Source of the DNA: Planctomycetaceae bacterium
Lineage (GTDB): Bacteria > Planctomycetota > Phycisphaerae > Sedimentisphaerales > UBA12454
Direction: 5' to 3'
NCBI GenBank assembly: GCA_021371795.1
Contig: JAJFVK010000013.1
Span: 1-64,000 of the forward strand
Length of the DNA stretch: 64,000 bases
Within the stretch, counting starts at the first letter, position 1. Each line of letters starts with the position of its first letter. The translations under genes were made by a program, and so were the position numbers. Shown in pieces: positions 16,226 through 25,007 of the stretch. The notes under the pieces were generated by a model, which ran no database searches, was not told the origin of the DNA, and worked only from the letters and a program-made list of their open reading frames with translations.

Positions 16226-18096
16226 TTAACTGCTCTTATTATGTTTTCAGCACCGATACCAACGCTTTTAATTTGATTTTCTCTTTTATCTATTCCTACG
16301 AACTGGTCGCTGATTCCAAGTGTTTTGATTTTGTCAGTTCTCGCACCGGCACTTGCTGCCGCTTCAAGCACTGCCGCTCCGAATCCACAGGCCGTATAAT
16401 GATCTTCAACTGTTATAATAGTATTATCGGCATTTAATAGCGAAATAATTTTATCATCTAATGGCTTGGCAAACCTCGCATTTATCACCGTAACATCGAT
16501 ATTATCGGCCTTTAATGCATCCGCCGCTTCCAACGCCTCAAAAACAATACTGCCGTAAGCGACAATTGCGATTTTGCTCTTTCCTTCTTTGAGAACAAGA
16601 CTCTTGCCAAACTCATAGGGCTCTGAAAAAACTTTCGACAAAATATCGTCCTGCACATCCTCTTTCGGATACCTGACAGCCACGGGTTTGTCGCAATCTT
16701 TGGCGAATTTCAACGCAAGCTCCATTTCAATTCCATTTGCCGGAGCAATCAGAACCATATTCGGCATCATCCGCAAAAAACCTATATCCATCAGGCCGTG
16801 ATGAGTAGGTCCGTCAGTTCCTACAAGCCCCGCCCTGTCGATACAGAAAATCACCGGCAGATTCTGCAATGAAACTTCCTGAAATATCTGGTCGAAACTT
16901 CTTTGCAGGAAAGTCGAATAAATGCACACAAACGGCTTCAAACCCATTTTTGCCTGCCCTGCGGCGATATCGACTGCAACAGACTCGGCAATGCCTACAT
17001 CATAATAACGCGATGCAAATTTTTGCCTGAACTTGACAAGTCCTGTGCCGTCCGGCATCGCGGCTGTGATTGCGATTACTCGTTCGTCGTCTTTCGCAAG
17101 TTTTACAATAGCGTCAGAAAAAGCACTCGTAAAATTTTCCCCGCCTGACGAAACAATTTCCACTTCGCCGTTAATTTTGAACGGACCTGTCGAATGGAAT
17201 TTTGTCGGGTTGTCATCGGCGGGAGTAAACCCCTTTCCCTTTTTCGTATAAACGTGCAGAACTGCGGGCCTGTTCAAATGCGACATCGCTTTAAAAAGCT
17301 CTATCAGCGAAGCGATATCGTGCCCGTCAACAGGGCCGAAATACGGAACATTTAAACTTTCAAACAGCCTGCTCGGCGTTATCGCCATACGGAGCGTCTG
17401 CTTGAACGACTCCAAAGCGCCTTCCATTTTCTTGCCGACCACCGGAAGATGCTCAAGAATCCGGGCTGTTGTGCTTCGCAAATCTTCATATTTATGGCTC
17501 AAACGCACCTTAGACAGAAATCTTGCGATAGCGCCCTGCGAAACATCGATAGCCATTGAATTATCGTTAAGAACTACAAGCAATTGCCTTTTCACAAGGC
17601 CGAGATTATTAAGAGCTTCAAAATTAGCGCCATTGACAATGCTCGCATCGCCGACAAAAGCAACTATCTTATCGTTAGTTTTAAGTTTCTCACAAGCCAG
17701 AGCCAGGCCGAGTGCGGTTGGTATTGATGTGCCCGCATGCCCGACAGAAAACTGGTCGTATTCGCTTTCCGATGGCGATGGAAATCCGCTGATTCCGTCT
17801 TTCTGCCGCAGTTTAGCAAACTGGTCTTTTCTGCCGGTCAGAATTTTATGAGCGTAGCATTGATGCCCGACATCCCAGACGAGTTTATCTTTGGTGAAAT
17901 CGAAAACGTAGTGCATCGCGATTGTCAATTCGATTGCGCCAAGATTGCTGGCAAGATGTCCGCCGCATTTGCTGACGGAATAGGTAATAAAATGACAAAT
18001 CTCCGAAGCAAGTTTGTTAAGCTGCGGAATAGTCAGAGTCCTCAAGTCTTGAGGATAATTTATTTTATCGAGAAATTCATATTGCATACACTGCAT
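16207..18096 (-). CDS. dxs: 1-deoxy-D-xylulose-5-phosphate synthase
   Basis: A 629-aa thiamine-diphosphate enzyme that condenses pyruvate and glyceraldehyde 3-phosphate, the first step of the MEP isoprenoid pathway. Motifs include the N-terminal SKCGGHLASNLG, the ThDP-binding GDASIVNGANFEALNN, the pyrimidine-domain QRSFDQIFQEV and DRAGLVGTDGPTHHG. It lies three bases downstream of ispA, an obvious pathway partner that uses the products of this route. The final residues (LTTN) come from a dispersed repeat phrase, so the very C-terminus is probably not conserved. Confidence 0.96.
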   Translation of the reverse strand: MQCMQYEFLDKINYPQDLRTLTIPQLNKLASEICHFITYSVSKCGGHLASNLGAIELTIAMHYVFDFTKDKLVWDVGHQCYAHKILTGRKDQFAKLRQKDGISGFPSPSESEYDQFSVGHAGTSIPTALGLALACEKLKTNDKIVAFVGDASIVNGANFEALNNLGLVKRQLLVVLNDNSMAIDVSQGAIARFLSKVRLSHKYEDLRSTTARILEHLPVVGKKMEGALESFKQTLRMAITPSRLFESLNVPYFGPVDGHDIASLIELFKAMSHLNRPAVLHVYTKKGKGFTPADDNPTKFHSTGPFKINGEVEIVSSGGENFTSAFSDAIVKLAKDDERVIAITAAMPDGTGLVKFRQKFASRYYDVGIAESVAVDIAAGQAKMGLKPFVCIYSTFLQRSFDQIFQEVSLQNLPVIFCIDRAGLVGTDGPTHHGLMDIGFLRMMPNMVLIAPANGIEMELALKFAKDCDKPVAVRYPKEDVQDDILSKVFSEPYEFGKSLVLKEGKSKIAIVAYGSIVFEALEAADALKADNIDVTVINARFAKPLDDKIISLLNADNTIITVEDHYTACGFGAAVLEAAASAGARTDKIKTLGISDQFVGIDKRENQIKSVGIGAENIIRAVKDLTTN

Positions 18097-18099
18097 ATT

Positions 18100-18990
18100 T
18101 TATTTTGTCCTGTGAATAATTTCGTAAGCAAGCGATTTTAAAGTTTGTGCTTTCTCGCCAAAAGATGATAAATTCTCAATCGCCTGGTTTATAATATTTT
18201 CTGCGTGTTTGCGGGATTCTTCCAAACCGAACAAAGCCGGATAAGTAACCTTGCCCTGCTTTGCGTCTTTTCCCGCTGTCTTACCGAGCGTCTTCGTATC
18301 TGAAACAACATCGAGAATGTCGTCGGCCACCTGAAACGCCAGCCCCAGATTCAGTCCGAATTGTGAGAGACATTTTTTTTGTTCTTCATCAGCGCTGCCT
18401 GCGATTGCGCCAAGACGAGCCGACGCCTGAAACATTTTCGCGGTTTTATTAATATGAATCAGCGATAATTTATCAGCGTTTGGTTTTGAGTTTTCCGCAA
18501 TGATGTCGTCCATCTGCCCGGCTATCATTCCCGCCGGCCCCGCAGCCTGTGCCAATATTTTTGCCATCTCAACCGCTTTTTGCGATGTGCTGATATCTTC
18601 CGCCAGAACTTCAAACGCCATAGTCAAAAGCGAATCGCCTGCCAGAATCGCCGTCGCTTCATCGAACGCCTTATGACAACTGGCTCTGCCTCTGCGAAAA
18701 TCGTCATCGTCCATCGCCGGCAAATCGTCATGTACCAGCGAATAGGTATGAATCATTTCGATTGCAGCCGCCGCATTTAAAGCGTCGTCATTACATTTAC
18801 CGCCGACAAGCTCGCAGCACCAAAGCACAATCGCCGCCCTGACCCGTTTGCCAGGCGCAGCAAGTACATATTTTATCGCTTCAGCAAGTCTTGCCGGAAT
18901 GCCGTTCCATTGGCCAAGTATTGCTTCAATTCTGCCGTTAGCCAAATCAGCTTTTTCAGAAACCGCCTTTTTAATATCTACCTGTAACAT
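18100..18990 (-). CDS. ispA: Polyprenyl (geranyl/farnesyl) diphosphate synthase
   Basis: A 296-aa trans-prenyltransferase. The first Asp-rich motif is in DDLPAMDDDDFRRG and the second is DDILDV; both bind the Mg-diphosphate groups. GKRVRAA and the YSLVHDD context are typical of short-chain FPP/GGPP synthases of the IspA type. It chain-elongates IPP/DMAPP and is the first gene of the reverse operon ispA-dxs-nadK-TPR-dinG, divergent from miaA, which also uses DMAPP. The exact product chain length cannot be read with certainty. Confidence 0.92.
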   Translation of the reverse strand: MLQVDIKKAVSEKADLANGRIEAILGQWNGIPARLAEAIKYVLAAPGKRVRAAIVLWCCELVGGKCNDDALNAAAAIEMIHTYSLVHDDLPAMDDDDFRRGRASCHKAFDEATAILAGDSLLTMAFEVLAEDISTSQKAVEMAKILAQAAGPAGMIAGQMDDIIAENSKPNADKLSLIHINKTAKMFQASARLGAIAGSADEEQKKCLSQFGLNLGLAFQVADDILDVVSDTKTLGKTAGKDAKQGKVTYPALFGLEESRKHAENIINQAIENLSSFGEKAQTLKSLAYEIIHRTK

Positions 18991-19081
18991 CTTTATTTAT
19001 CGTAATCGTGTCTAAAATATGGCAACTTTTCGCAAACATGTTATTATACCGTATCTTAAGATTTGGATACAGTCAAAATAT

Positions 19082-20002
19082 ATGATTAAAATTAAGATAC
19101 TAATTTTAGGCGTTACCGCCGGCGGCAAAGGAAAATTAGCCTTTGAACTCGCCAAAAAACTCGATGGCGAAATTATCAGCGTCGATTCGATGAAAGTCTA
19201 TCGCAGAATGGACATCGGCACTGCCAAGCCTCCAAAAGAAAGAGTAACGGAGGTAAAACATCATTTAATAGATGTCGTCGAACCGAGCGAATCGTTCAGC
19301 GTTGATACATTTTTAAACCTCACAGAACAGGCGGTAAAAGATATTCAGTCCAGAAACAAACCGGTCATTGCTGTCGGCGGAACGGCAATGTATATCAAGG
19401 CGATGCTGTACGGCATTTTCGAAGGCCCCGGCACGGATGAAAACATTAGAAAAAAGCTGAAAGAGCGAATCGCTGCCGTTGGCCTTGAAGAATTGCACAA
19501 AAAACTCACCGTCGTTGACACCGAAGCCGCAGGTCGAATACATCAAAACGATGAGAAGAGAATTATCCGTGCGTTGGAAGTTTACGAACTTACCGGCAAG
19601 CCTATTTCTTCATTTCAAAATCAATTTTCAGCCGAGCCGAAAAACGATTGGCTGGTAATAGGCCTGCAAAGAGACAAGGACGACGCCTCGCACAGAATTA
19701 ATACGAGAATAAAAAAGATGGTTGAAATGGGACTCGTCGATGAAGTCAAGTCATTGTTGGCCGAAGAAAAACCGTTAAGTATGCAGGCCAGATGCGCGAT
19801 TGGTTACGCGGAGATTATAAATTATCTCGAAGGCAAAGAAACTCTCGAAAATTCGATTGAGCAGATAAAAATCAATACCCGCAGATTCGCCAAAGCGCAA
19901 AGAACGTGGTTTAAGACATTTCGATTTGCAAATTGGCTCAACCTCGCCCCGGATGATAAAGTCGAGCAAGTTCTCGACCGAGCATTAACTCTTCTAAAAT
20001 AA
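19082..20002 (+). CDS. miaA: tRNA dimethylallyltransferase
   Basis: A 306-aa enzyme that attaches a dimethylallyl group from DMAPP to N6 of A37 in tRNAs reading UNN codons. Family blocks are clear: ISVDSMKVYRRMDIGTAKP, HHLIDVVEPSESFSV, AVGGTAMYIKAML and QRTWFKTF. The start at ATG 19082 gives the normal N-terminus; a start at 19019 would add 21 residues. The Walker A loop is unusual: G10-VTAG-GKG-K, with Gly17 where the usual Ser/Thr follows the Lys. The tRNA-Ser(UGA) gene starts two bases beyond its stop on the other strand and encodes a likely substrate. Confidence 0.93.
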   Translation: MIKIKILILGVTAGGKGKLAFELAKKLDGEIISVDSMKVYRRMDIGTAKPPKERVTEVKHHLIDVVEPSESFSVDTFLNLTEQAVKDIQSRNKPVIAVGGTAMYIKAMLYGIFEGPGTDENIRKKLKERIAAVGLEELHKKLTVVDTEAAGRIHQNDEKRIIRALEVYELTGKPISSFQNQFSAEPKNDWLVIGLQRDKDDASHRINTRIKKMVEMGLVDEVKSLLAEEKPLSMQARCAIGYAEIINYLEGKETLENSIEQIKINTRRFAKAQRTWFKTFRFANWLNLAPDDKVEQVLDRALTLLK

Positions 20003-20003
20003 A

Positions 20004-20088
20004 CGGAAGGGAGAGGATTCGAACCCCTGGTACGTTGCCGCACTGTGGTTTTCAAGACCACCACCTTAAGCCGCTCGGTCACCCTTCC
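20004..20088 (-). tRNA. tRNA-Ser (anticodon UGA)
   Basis: Read on the minus strand, an 85-nt gene starts GGAAGGGTGACCGAGCGG and ends GGTTCGAATCCTCTCCCTTC plus C and the discriminator G. The acceptor stem GGAAGGG/CCCTTCC is perfect. The anticodon loop CTTGAAA gives UGA (plus-strand 20052-20054), and the long variable arm is that of a class II serine tRNA. CCA is not encoded. It lies tail-to-tail with miaA, whose product should modify A37 of this tRNA. Confidence 0.96.
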
Positions 20089-20259
20089 AAATAACTGTCT
20101 AATAAGCACTTATGCTTAATAAACGCCGTATTATCTTTTCAAACAGTACTTAAAATTTGCCGCGACAAAGGATTTAGAACCGCAAAATCCAAGTGCCGGA
20201 TAGCTTAGGGTGATTTTACACCCCGCAGGTCAGTTTTGCAAGAAAATTTACGGCAGTCT

Positions 20260-20288
20260 TTGACAGTTATTGCTCGTTCTGTTATAAA
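20260..20288 (+). promoter_or_regulatory. Near-consensus sigma70 promoter
   Basis: TTGACA (20260-20265) and TATAAA (20283-20288) with an exact 17-base spacer. This is the best promoter match I saw in the window. The expected start is near 20295, only about 50 bases before a rho-independent terminator, so the main product may be a short RNA rather than waaA mRNA. Confidence 0.8.
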
Positions 20289-20294
20289 TTTACG

Positions 20295-20362
20295 TAACGC
20301 CGACTCGACTTTCTCATCCGTAGTTCACTGGTCGAATCATTTCGGGCGTTTTTTTGTTTTTT
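20295..20362 (+). ncRNA. Candidate ~65-nt small RNA or attenuated leader ahead of waaA
   Basis: Downstream of the strong promoter the RNA would fold into one long hairpin. AACGCC (20296-20301) pairs with GGCGTT (20345-20350), and GACTCGAC (20302-20309) pairs with GTCGAATC (20331-20338) with one mismatch. A ~21-nt apical loop remains, and the 3' side runs into a long T tract (20349-20362). That is a complete promoter-hairpin-terminator unit. It could be a free small RNA, or an attenuator controlling waaA, whose ATG is 19 bases past the T tract. No known RNA family was recognised. Confidence 0.5.
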
Positions 20363-20380
20363 AAGGCAATATAAAATTCA

Positions 20381-21673
20381 ATGGAATTACTTTACGATTT
20401 TATCTATCTGCTTGCGCTAATCGCGTACAGTCCTAAAATTATCTACCGTGCCATAACACAGAATCGGTACAGAACCGGCTGGGACGAAAGACTCGGCAAA
20501 GTCCGTCGAAATTCGCCGCAGAAAAAATGCGTCTGGATTCACGCCGTCAGTGTCGGCGAAGTCAACGCGACTAAAACTCTCGTTGCAGAACTCAAAAAGC
20601 AGCTTCCCGATTATGAAATAATAATCAGCGTAACAACCGATACCGGTATCGAGCAGGCACGAAAAATTTACGGCAAAGATTTGAGATTATTTTTCTATCC
20701 TTTCGATTTTTCGTTTGTTGTTAAGCGTGCGTTTAAAAAATTGAAACCGAATATTTGCCTGCTGATGGAACTTGAGGTTTGGCCTAATTTCACATCGAGA
20801 GCGACAAAGCTGAATATCCCTGTTGTCGTCATCAACGGCAGAATCAGCGACAGAAGTTTCCCACGCTACAAACTCGTCAGGCCGATTGTTGCCAATACAT
20901 TTAAAAAGGTCGCCCTGTTTCTTTCGCAGGATCAAACTTATGCCAAGCGTTTTATCAAACTTGGCGGCAGAAAAGAATCGACAGTTGTTACCAGCAGTTT
21001 GAAGTACGACACTGCACAAGTTGTTGACAAAGTCGAAGGCGCTGACAAAATCGCACAGCAAATAAACTTTGCCAATCAAAAGCTCATTGTCGCCGGCGGA
21101 ACAGGTATCGATGAGGAAAAAATTATAATCGACATTTTCAAAAAATTAAAACAAAACGTAAATTACAGTGATGTTCGTCTGGTAGTCGTACCGCGAAAAC
21201 CGGAACGCTTTAATGAGGTCGCCGATTTGATTGTCAAGTCGGGTCTTGAACTTACACGATACAGCAAAATAAAATCCGGCGAACAGGCTGCCGAAATAAA
21301 CACATCTACCGTAATACTCGGCGATACGATGGGGGATTTGCGAAAATTTTATTCGCTGGCTGAATTGGTTTTCGTCGGCCGTTCGCTTGTGCCGATGGGC
21401 GGCTCGGATATGATGGAATCGACCGCTATGGGCAAATGCACAATCTTTGGCCCGCATACGTTTAACTTCAAGGGAACTGTAAAATCCCTGCTTAACGCAA
21501 AAGGCGCAATTGAAGTAGCGGACGGAAACGAACTTTATAAAACGCTGTGCAAATGCCTTGATGAGCCGCAGTTCGCCAAACAAATCGCGTCAGCAGGCCA
21601 AAACGTGATTAAAGAAAATCAGGGTGCAACTCAAAAAACAGTTGCTGCTATCCTTGGGTTACTCAAAAAATAG
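20381..21673 (+). CDS. waaA: 3-deoxy-D-manno-octulosonic-acid (Kdo) transferase
   Basis: A 430-aa GT-B glycosyltransferase that adds Kdo to lipid A precursor at the inner membrane. An N-terminal hydrophobic anchor (LLYDFIYLLALIAY) precedes the active-site region GWDERLG, with the catalytic Glu, followed by VWIHAVSVGEV, METLEVWPN-like LMELEVWPN and NGRISDRSF. The C-terminal half has GDTMGDLRKFYSLAELVFVG and GGSDMMES, which bind CMP-Kdo. Its presence implies LPS and an outer membrane. The ribosome binding site is weak. The 3' end overlaps the convergent AraC gene by 11 bases. Confidence 0.94.
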   Translation: MELLYDFIYLLALIAYSPKIIYRAITQNRYRTGWDERLGKVRRNSPQKKCVWIHAVSVGEVNATKTLVAELKKQLPDYEIIISVTTDTGIEQARKIYGKDLRLFFYPFDFSFVVKRAFKKLKPNICLLMELEVWPNFTSRATKLNIPVVVINGRISDRSFPRYKLVRPIVANTFKKVALFLSQDQTYAKRFIKLGGRKESTVVTSSLKYDTAQVVDKVEGADKIAQQINFANQKLIVAGGTGIDEEKIIIDIFKKLKQNVNYSDVRLVVVPRKPERFNEVADLIVKSGLELTRYSKIKSGEQAAEINTSTVILGDTMGDLRKFYSLAELVFVGRSLVPMGGSDMMESTAMGKCTIFGPHTFNFKGTVKSLLNAKGAIEVADGNELYKTLCKCLDEPQFAKQIASAGQNVIKENQGATQKTVAAILGLLKK

Positions 21674-22526
21674 GTTTCGAAAATTGACTGCGGAACTCTT
21701 TCGGACACATTTTTTTGATTTGCCGAAACCGTCTGTTGAAATTTGCTAAGCTCTGAAATCCGGATTTAAAACATATTTCCAATATACTCATATCAGTCTC
21801 AATCAGAAGAGCACAGGCACTGTTTATGCGAAGTTCGTTAAGGTAATTGACATAATTTTTACCGGTTGTCCGTTTAAAAAACCGGCTGAAAGCCGAAACG
21901 CTCATATGTACAGAATCCGCAACCTCCGTAAGATTTATTTCTTCACCGTAATTTTTACTAAGATACTCAAGAACCTTATCTATTCTGTTGCTCTGTTCTG
22001 AATTGATATTTTTCGTGAATATTTTCAGAGATAACACTTCTACTTTCTTGCATCCGCCGAGTTTGTCCAGTATATCAAGCAAAGACAGCATTTTTTTAAA
22101 ATCCTGCTGCCCGTCCATTTCAAGCATTTGAGCGATTATCTCATCTCTCATTCCGCCGTTAAAACAAATTCCTGCTGCGCTTTTATTTAGCAGCGTCCTG
22201 ATGATTTTAAACTCCGGCCTTTCCCATATTACATCGCCAAGAAAATTTTTATCGAATTGAATCACACACGCCTTATTGTCCGCCGTCGTATTTGTTTTTT
22301 TCGACTGCCACGTATGCGGCACATTGGGCCCGATTAACACAAGGTCGCTTTCGTTATAATTATTTATGCTGTCCCCTACAAATCTTTGGCCCCTGCCCTT
22401 AAAAATAGCCGTAAGTTCATATTCATTGTGATGATGCCAATTGAACGAAAATTCACGTTCTTGTCTTACACAATATCTGAAAGACAAATCCGACGACGGC
22501 AGAATTTTTTCAAAATTTGGTTTCAT
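21663..22526 (-). CDS. AraC-family transcriptional regulator with cupin sensor
   Basis: A 287-aa regulator. The N-terminal cupin region (FSFNWHHHNEYELTAIFKGR) should bind a small ligand, probably a sugar. The C-terminal ~100 residues are the AraC double helix-turn-helix (LTEVADSVHMSVSAFSRFFK and MSILEICFKSGFQSLANFNR). Start ATG 22526 was preferred over 22580 for the usual N-terminus and a modest upstream GGAT. It is divergent from the URO-D-like gene and probably controls it. The direct repeats ATTATCTTTT in the spacer are possible binding sites. Confidence 0.9.
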   Translation of the reverse strand: MKPNFEKILPSSDLSFRYCVRQEREFSFNWHHHNEYELTAIFKGRGQRFVGDSINNYNESDLVLIGPNVPHTWQSKKTNTTADNKACVIQFDKNFLGDVIWERPEFKIIRTLLNKSAAGICFNGGMRDEIIAQMLEMDGQQDFKKMLSLLDILDKLGGCKKVEVLSLKIFTKNINSEQSNRIDKVLEYLSKNYGEEINLTEVADSVHMSVSAFSRFFKRTTGKNYVNYLNELRINSACALLIETDMSILEICFKSGFQSLANFNRRFRQIKKMCPKEFRSQFSKPIF

Positions 22527-22620
22527 ATCCAACAACCCATACTTTATTGACCAATATAATGCATATTTTATCAATAACAAGCAAAAAAGTACTAAAAAAC
22601 GCCAATATCCGCAAAGCTAA

Positions 22621-22654
22621 ATTATCTTTTATTTGTAAAATGGGATTATCTTTT
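22621..22654 (+). promoter_or_regulatory. Direct repeat, possible AraC-type binding sites
   Basis: ATTATCTTTT occurs twice, at 22621-22630 and 22645-22654, 24 bases apart, immediately upstream of the URO-D-like gene. AraC-type activators bind direct repeats spaced by about two helical turns next to the promoter, and the divergent gene encodes such a protein. AT-rich sequence makes chance repetition possible. Confidence 0.35.
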
Positions 22655-22667
22655 CAAAAGGATATTT

Positions 22668-23681
22668 ATGAGAACACCGGATTTTAATAATATACTGAAA
22701 GTGCTCAACAGGACAAAACCTGACCGTCCGACATTGTTTGAATTTTTTCTAAATAAACCTCTATATGAAAAAATTGCCGGAAAAGAAATTGTCGCCGCCA
22801 ATCCCGATTGGCAGTGGAACACTGTCTGTCCGGTTCTAATACACGCTTTCAAAAACGCCGGCTATGATTACGTAACTGTTCAGGGCAGCGAGTTTACTTT
22901 CCCCAACCCGGAGCCGGAGCATAAAAAGACTATTTCTCTGAATGCGGGAAATGCAATTTACGATAGAGATAGTTTTAATGTTTATCCCTGGCTTGACCCA
23001 CAAAACTTCGATTATTCGCCGTTAAAAAATGCTGACAGGATGCTTCCAGACGGAATGAAATTAATAGTATGTGGTCCTTGTGGGGTTCTGGAAAATGCAA
23101 TTGCACTTGTTGGCTATGAGCGTCTTTGTATGCTATCGTTTGATAACCCAACTCTCGTCAGTGATATTTTCGGCGCGATAGGCGAAAGACTGGTTAAATA
23201 TTATCAAATATGTGCTTCATACGATACTGTTGGAGCGTTAATTTCAAATGATGACTGGGGTTTTAAAACTCAAACAATGCTTTCGCCTGCCGATATGCGG
23301 AAATATGTTTTGCCGTGGCACAAAAAAATCGTTGATACAATCCATAAAGCAGGCAAGCCTGTAATTCTTCACAGTTGCGGCAAGCTTGACGATGTTATGG
23401 ATGATATAATTCAAATGGGTTACGATGCGAAGCATTCGTATGAAGACATTATCGAACCTGTCGAAAGTTTCTACGGAAGAATGAGCGGCAAAATCGCGAT
23501 TGTAGGCGGAATCGACCTTGACTTTATTATTAATTCATCGCAGACAAAAATAAAACAACGCTGCATTGAAATGCTGAAATTGAGCGAAAGGAAAGGCGGT
23601 TATGCGTTGGGGACAGGAAACAGTGTCCCTGATTATGTTCCGGATGAAAACTACTTTGCGATGATTGATACGGTTCGATAG
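22668..23681 (+). CDS. Uroporphyrinogen decarboxylase-fold protein, corrinoid methyltransferase-like
   Basis: A 337-aa URO-D superfamily protein. It keeps the fold motifs but not the haem-pathway N-terminal signature. It contains ILHSCGKLDDVMDDII, the His-x-Cys zinc motif found in MtaA/MtbA/CmuA-type methyltransferases that move methyl groups from a corrinoid. GNDDW-like ISNDDWGF and GGIDLDFI are also typical of this subgroup. AAAGGA precedes the ATG. No corrinoid protein gene is adjacent. The divergent AraC regulator suggests it is induced by a specific methylated or sugar substrate (inference); it should not be called hemE. Confidence 0.78.
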   Translation: MRTPDFNNILKVLNRTKPDRPTLFEFFLNKPLYEKIAGKEIVAANPDWQWNTVCPVLIHAFKNAGYDYVTVQGSEFTFPNPEPEHKKTISLNAGNAIYDRDSFNVYPWLDPQNFDYSPLKNADRMLPDGMKLIVCGPCGVLENAIALVGYERLCMLSFDNPTLVSDIFGAIGERLVKYYQICASYDTVGALISNDDWGFKTQTMLSPADMRKYVLPWHKKIVDTIHKAGKPVILHSCGKLDDVMDDIIQMGYDAKHSYEDIIEPVESFYGRMSGKIAIVGGIDLDFIINSSQTKIKQRCIEMLKLSERKGGYALGTGNSVPDYVPDENYFAMIDTVR

Positions 23682-23720
23682 TTTGTCCCGCCATATTCAG
23701 TTAAACCTGTAATGCTTTTC

Positions 23721-24296
23721 TCATTTAGGCAGATTAACTTTTTTCATAACAACTTTGGTTTCATAATTAAACTTCTGACCGCCCAGCGACGCGTCAACCA
23801 TAGCGCCGACATCAGTCATAATAAAGACCGCCATACCGTCTTTGTAATCCGCTTTTGCCGCCGCTCCCCATTTGATTGCCACACCTGTTACCTGCGCAGC
23901 GAAAGCGTACTCGCCGGAAATGAATCGTTCAAAATCCTGCTGCTCTCTGAAGAAGATAATTTCACGGTAAAACTCGCCGCCTAATGAAAGCCCGCCGGAT
24001 GCCTGTTTCATATCACAGTAGCCGACCATCTCGCCATTCTCATAAACTTCGCCTCTGCCGTAGGCAAAGCCGGCGAGAAATGCACCTTTGAAAATCTTCG
24101 GCAGCACAGCATAACCATACGATTTATCAAAGAAAGTCTGCAAAGTAGGGTCTTTTTCTTTCATAATCTCAATAGCTTCAGCAGCTTCAGATTGAAGTTT
24201 AATCTTTTGATAAGGCTCTTTCGGAGTAACTTCACATCCGCATACGAACATCGCAAAAACAAAAAAGACCGCCAAAGAAACTTGCATCGCTTTCAT
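23721..24296 (-). CDS. SYLF (YSC84-type) lipid-binding lipoprotein
   Basis: A 191-aa protein with a lipoprotein-type signal (FAMFVCGC, cleavage before the last Cys) and a SYLF domain. Typical blocks are the helical N-terminal part, KSYGYAVLPKIFKGAF, the GRGEVYENG turn, GGEFYREIIFFREQQDFERF and a C-terminal DASLGGQKF. Bacterial SYLF proteins are exported and bind membranes; the precise role is poorly known. A strong GGAGG lies ahead of the ATG. Confidence 0.87.
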   Translation of the reverse strand: MKAMQVSLAVFFVFAMFVCGCEVTPKEPYQKIKLQSEAAEAIEIMKEKDPTLQTFFDKSYGYAVLPKIFKGAFLAGFAYGRGEVYENGEMVGYCDMKQASGGLSLGGEFYREIIFFREQQDFERFISGEYAFAAQVTGVAIKWGAAAKADYKDGMAVFIMTDVGAMVDASLGGQKFNYETKVVMKKVNLPK

Positions 24297-24491
24297 ACTT
24301 TACCTCCATGGTAAACCATAAAAAAACATTATTTTGTCAATAAATTCTGTTATTAGTAAATTTTAACATCAAATTACGTCTCGGAAGAGAATACATAATT
24401 GTATCCTTTTCCTTGAAAATTTCAATAGCCTGCATAGTCTATTCTTTTACCTGTTTTTCCCATGCCGATTGTGCCTGTTTTTGCAAAAAAA

Positions 24492-24965
24492 TTACATCTT
24501 TTTAAGCTCGCCAGACTGAAGAGAAAATTTTAAATTACTTTTCGACTTGCTCGCAGGATTGTTCGAATCAGCAGGTTCGAAGACAACATTATCTACTTTT
24601 TTTTCCACAAATTTTCTTGGGCTATACTCAACCATTGTATAATCTACAAACATTGACAGAACGCCATTTTTTGTCGCCGCATAAAATACAATTGGTTCTC
24701 CTTCTATTGTTATATTTGTTTTCTTTAATCCATAAAATCCCTGCTTCGACTGATAAGCGAATATAAATTTCACTCTCTGTTCATCAGGATTTTTTGTACT
24801 CTCTACCGAAACAAAATGATTATTAGTTATTATGGCGGGCGTAAAGAAAAACCTGTTTATCGCACCTTTCACAGCGCCTTTTGCAATTATATTAATAAGT
24901 AAAAAAGGCAAGACAAATCCAACAAGGAAAAGCACCATATACACTATTTTTCTCTTTACCGACAT
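24492..24965 (-). CDS. Single-pass membrane protein of unknown function
   Basis: About 157 aa. One transmembrane segment near the N-terminus (IVYMVLFLVGFVLPFLLINII) is followed by a predicted extracytoplasmic beta-rich domain with phrases such as RVKFIFAYQSKQGFYGL and EGEPIVFYAATKNG, and a Lys/Ser-rich tail. An alternative TTG start at 24980 adds five residues. It lies about 40 bases downstream of bioA on the same strand. I do not recognise a family. The 195 bases beyond its stop hold only short open stretches. Confidence 0.6.
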   Translation of the reverse strand: MSVKRKIVYMVLFLVGFVLPFLLINIIAKGAVKGAINRFFFTPAIITNNHFVSVESTKNPDEQRVKFIFAYQSKQGFYGLKKTNITIEGEPIVFYAATKNGVLSMFVDYTMVEYSPRKFVEKKVDNVVFEPADSNNPASKSKSNLKFSLQSGELKKM

Positions 24966-25007
24966 CCATTCCGCTTTCAAAGAAAAATACAGCTTTAATT
25001 ATACCTG

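Noticed and set aside
20089-20259. Known RNA gene upstream of the promoter
   Set aside because: It shows small hairpins (for example TAAGCA/TGCTTA and GGATTT/AAATCC) but no recognised family; it may simply be the tRNA-Ser upstream region.
22668-23681. Haem-pathway uroporphyrinogen decarboxylase (hemE)
   Set aside because: The H-x-C zinc motif and poor match to the HemE N-terminus place it with methyltransferase-like relatives.
24297-24491. Short minus-strand frames between the membrane protein and SYLF gene
   Set aside because: All are under 35 codons, without ribosome binding sites or recognisable sequence.
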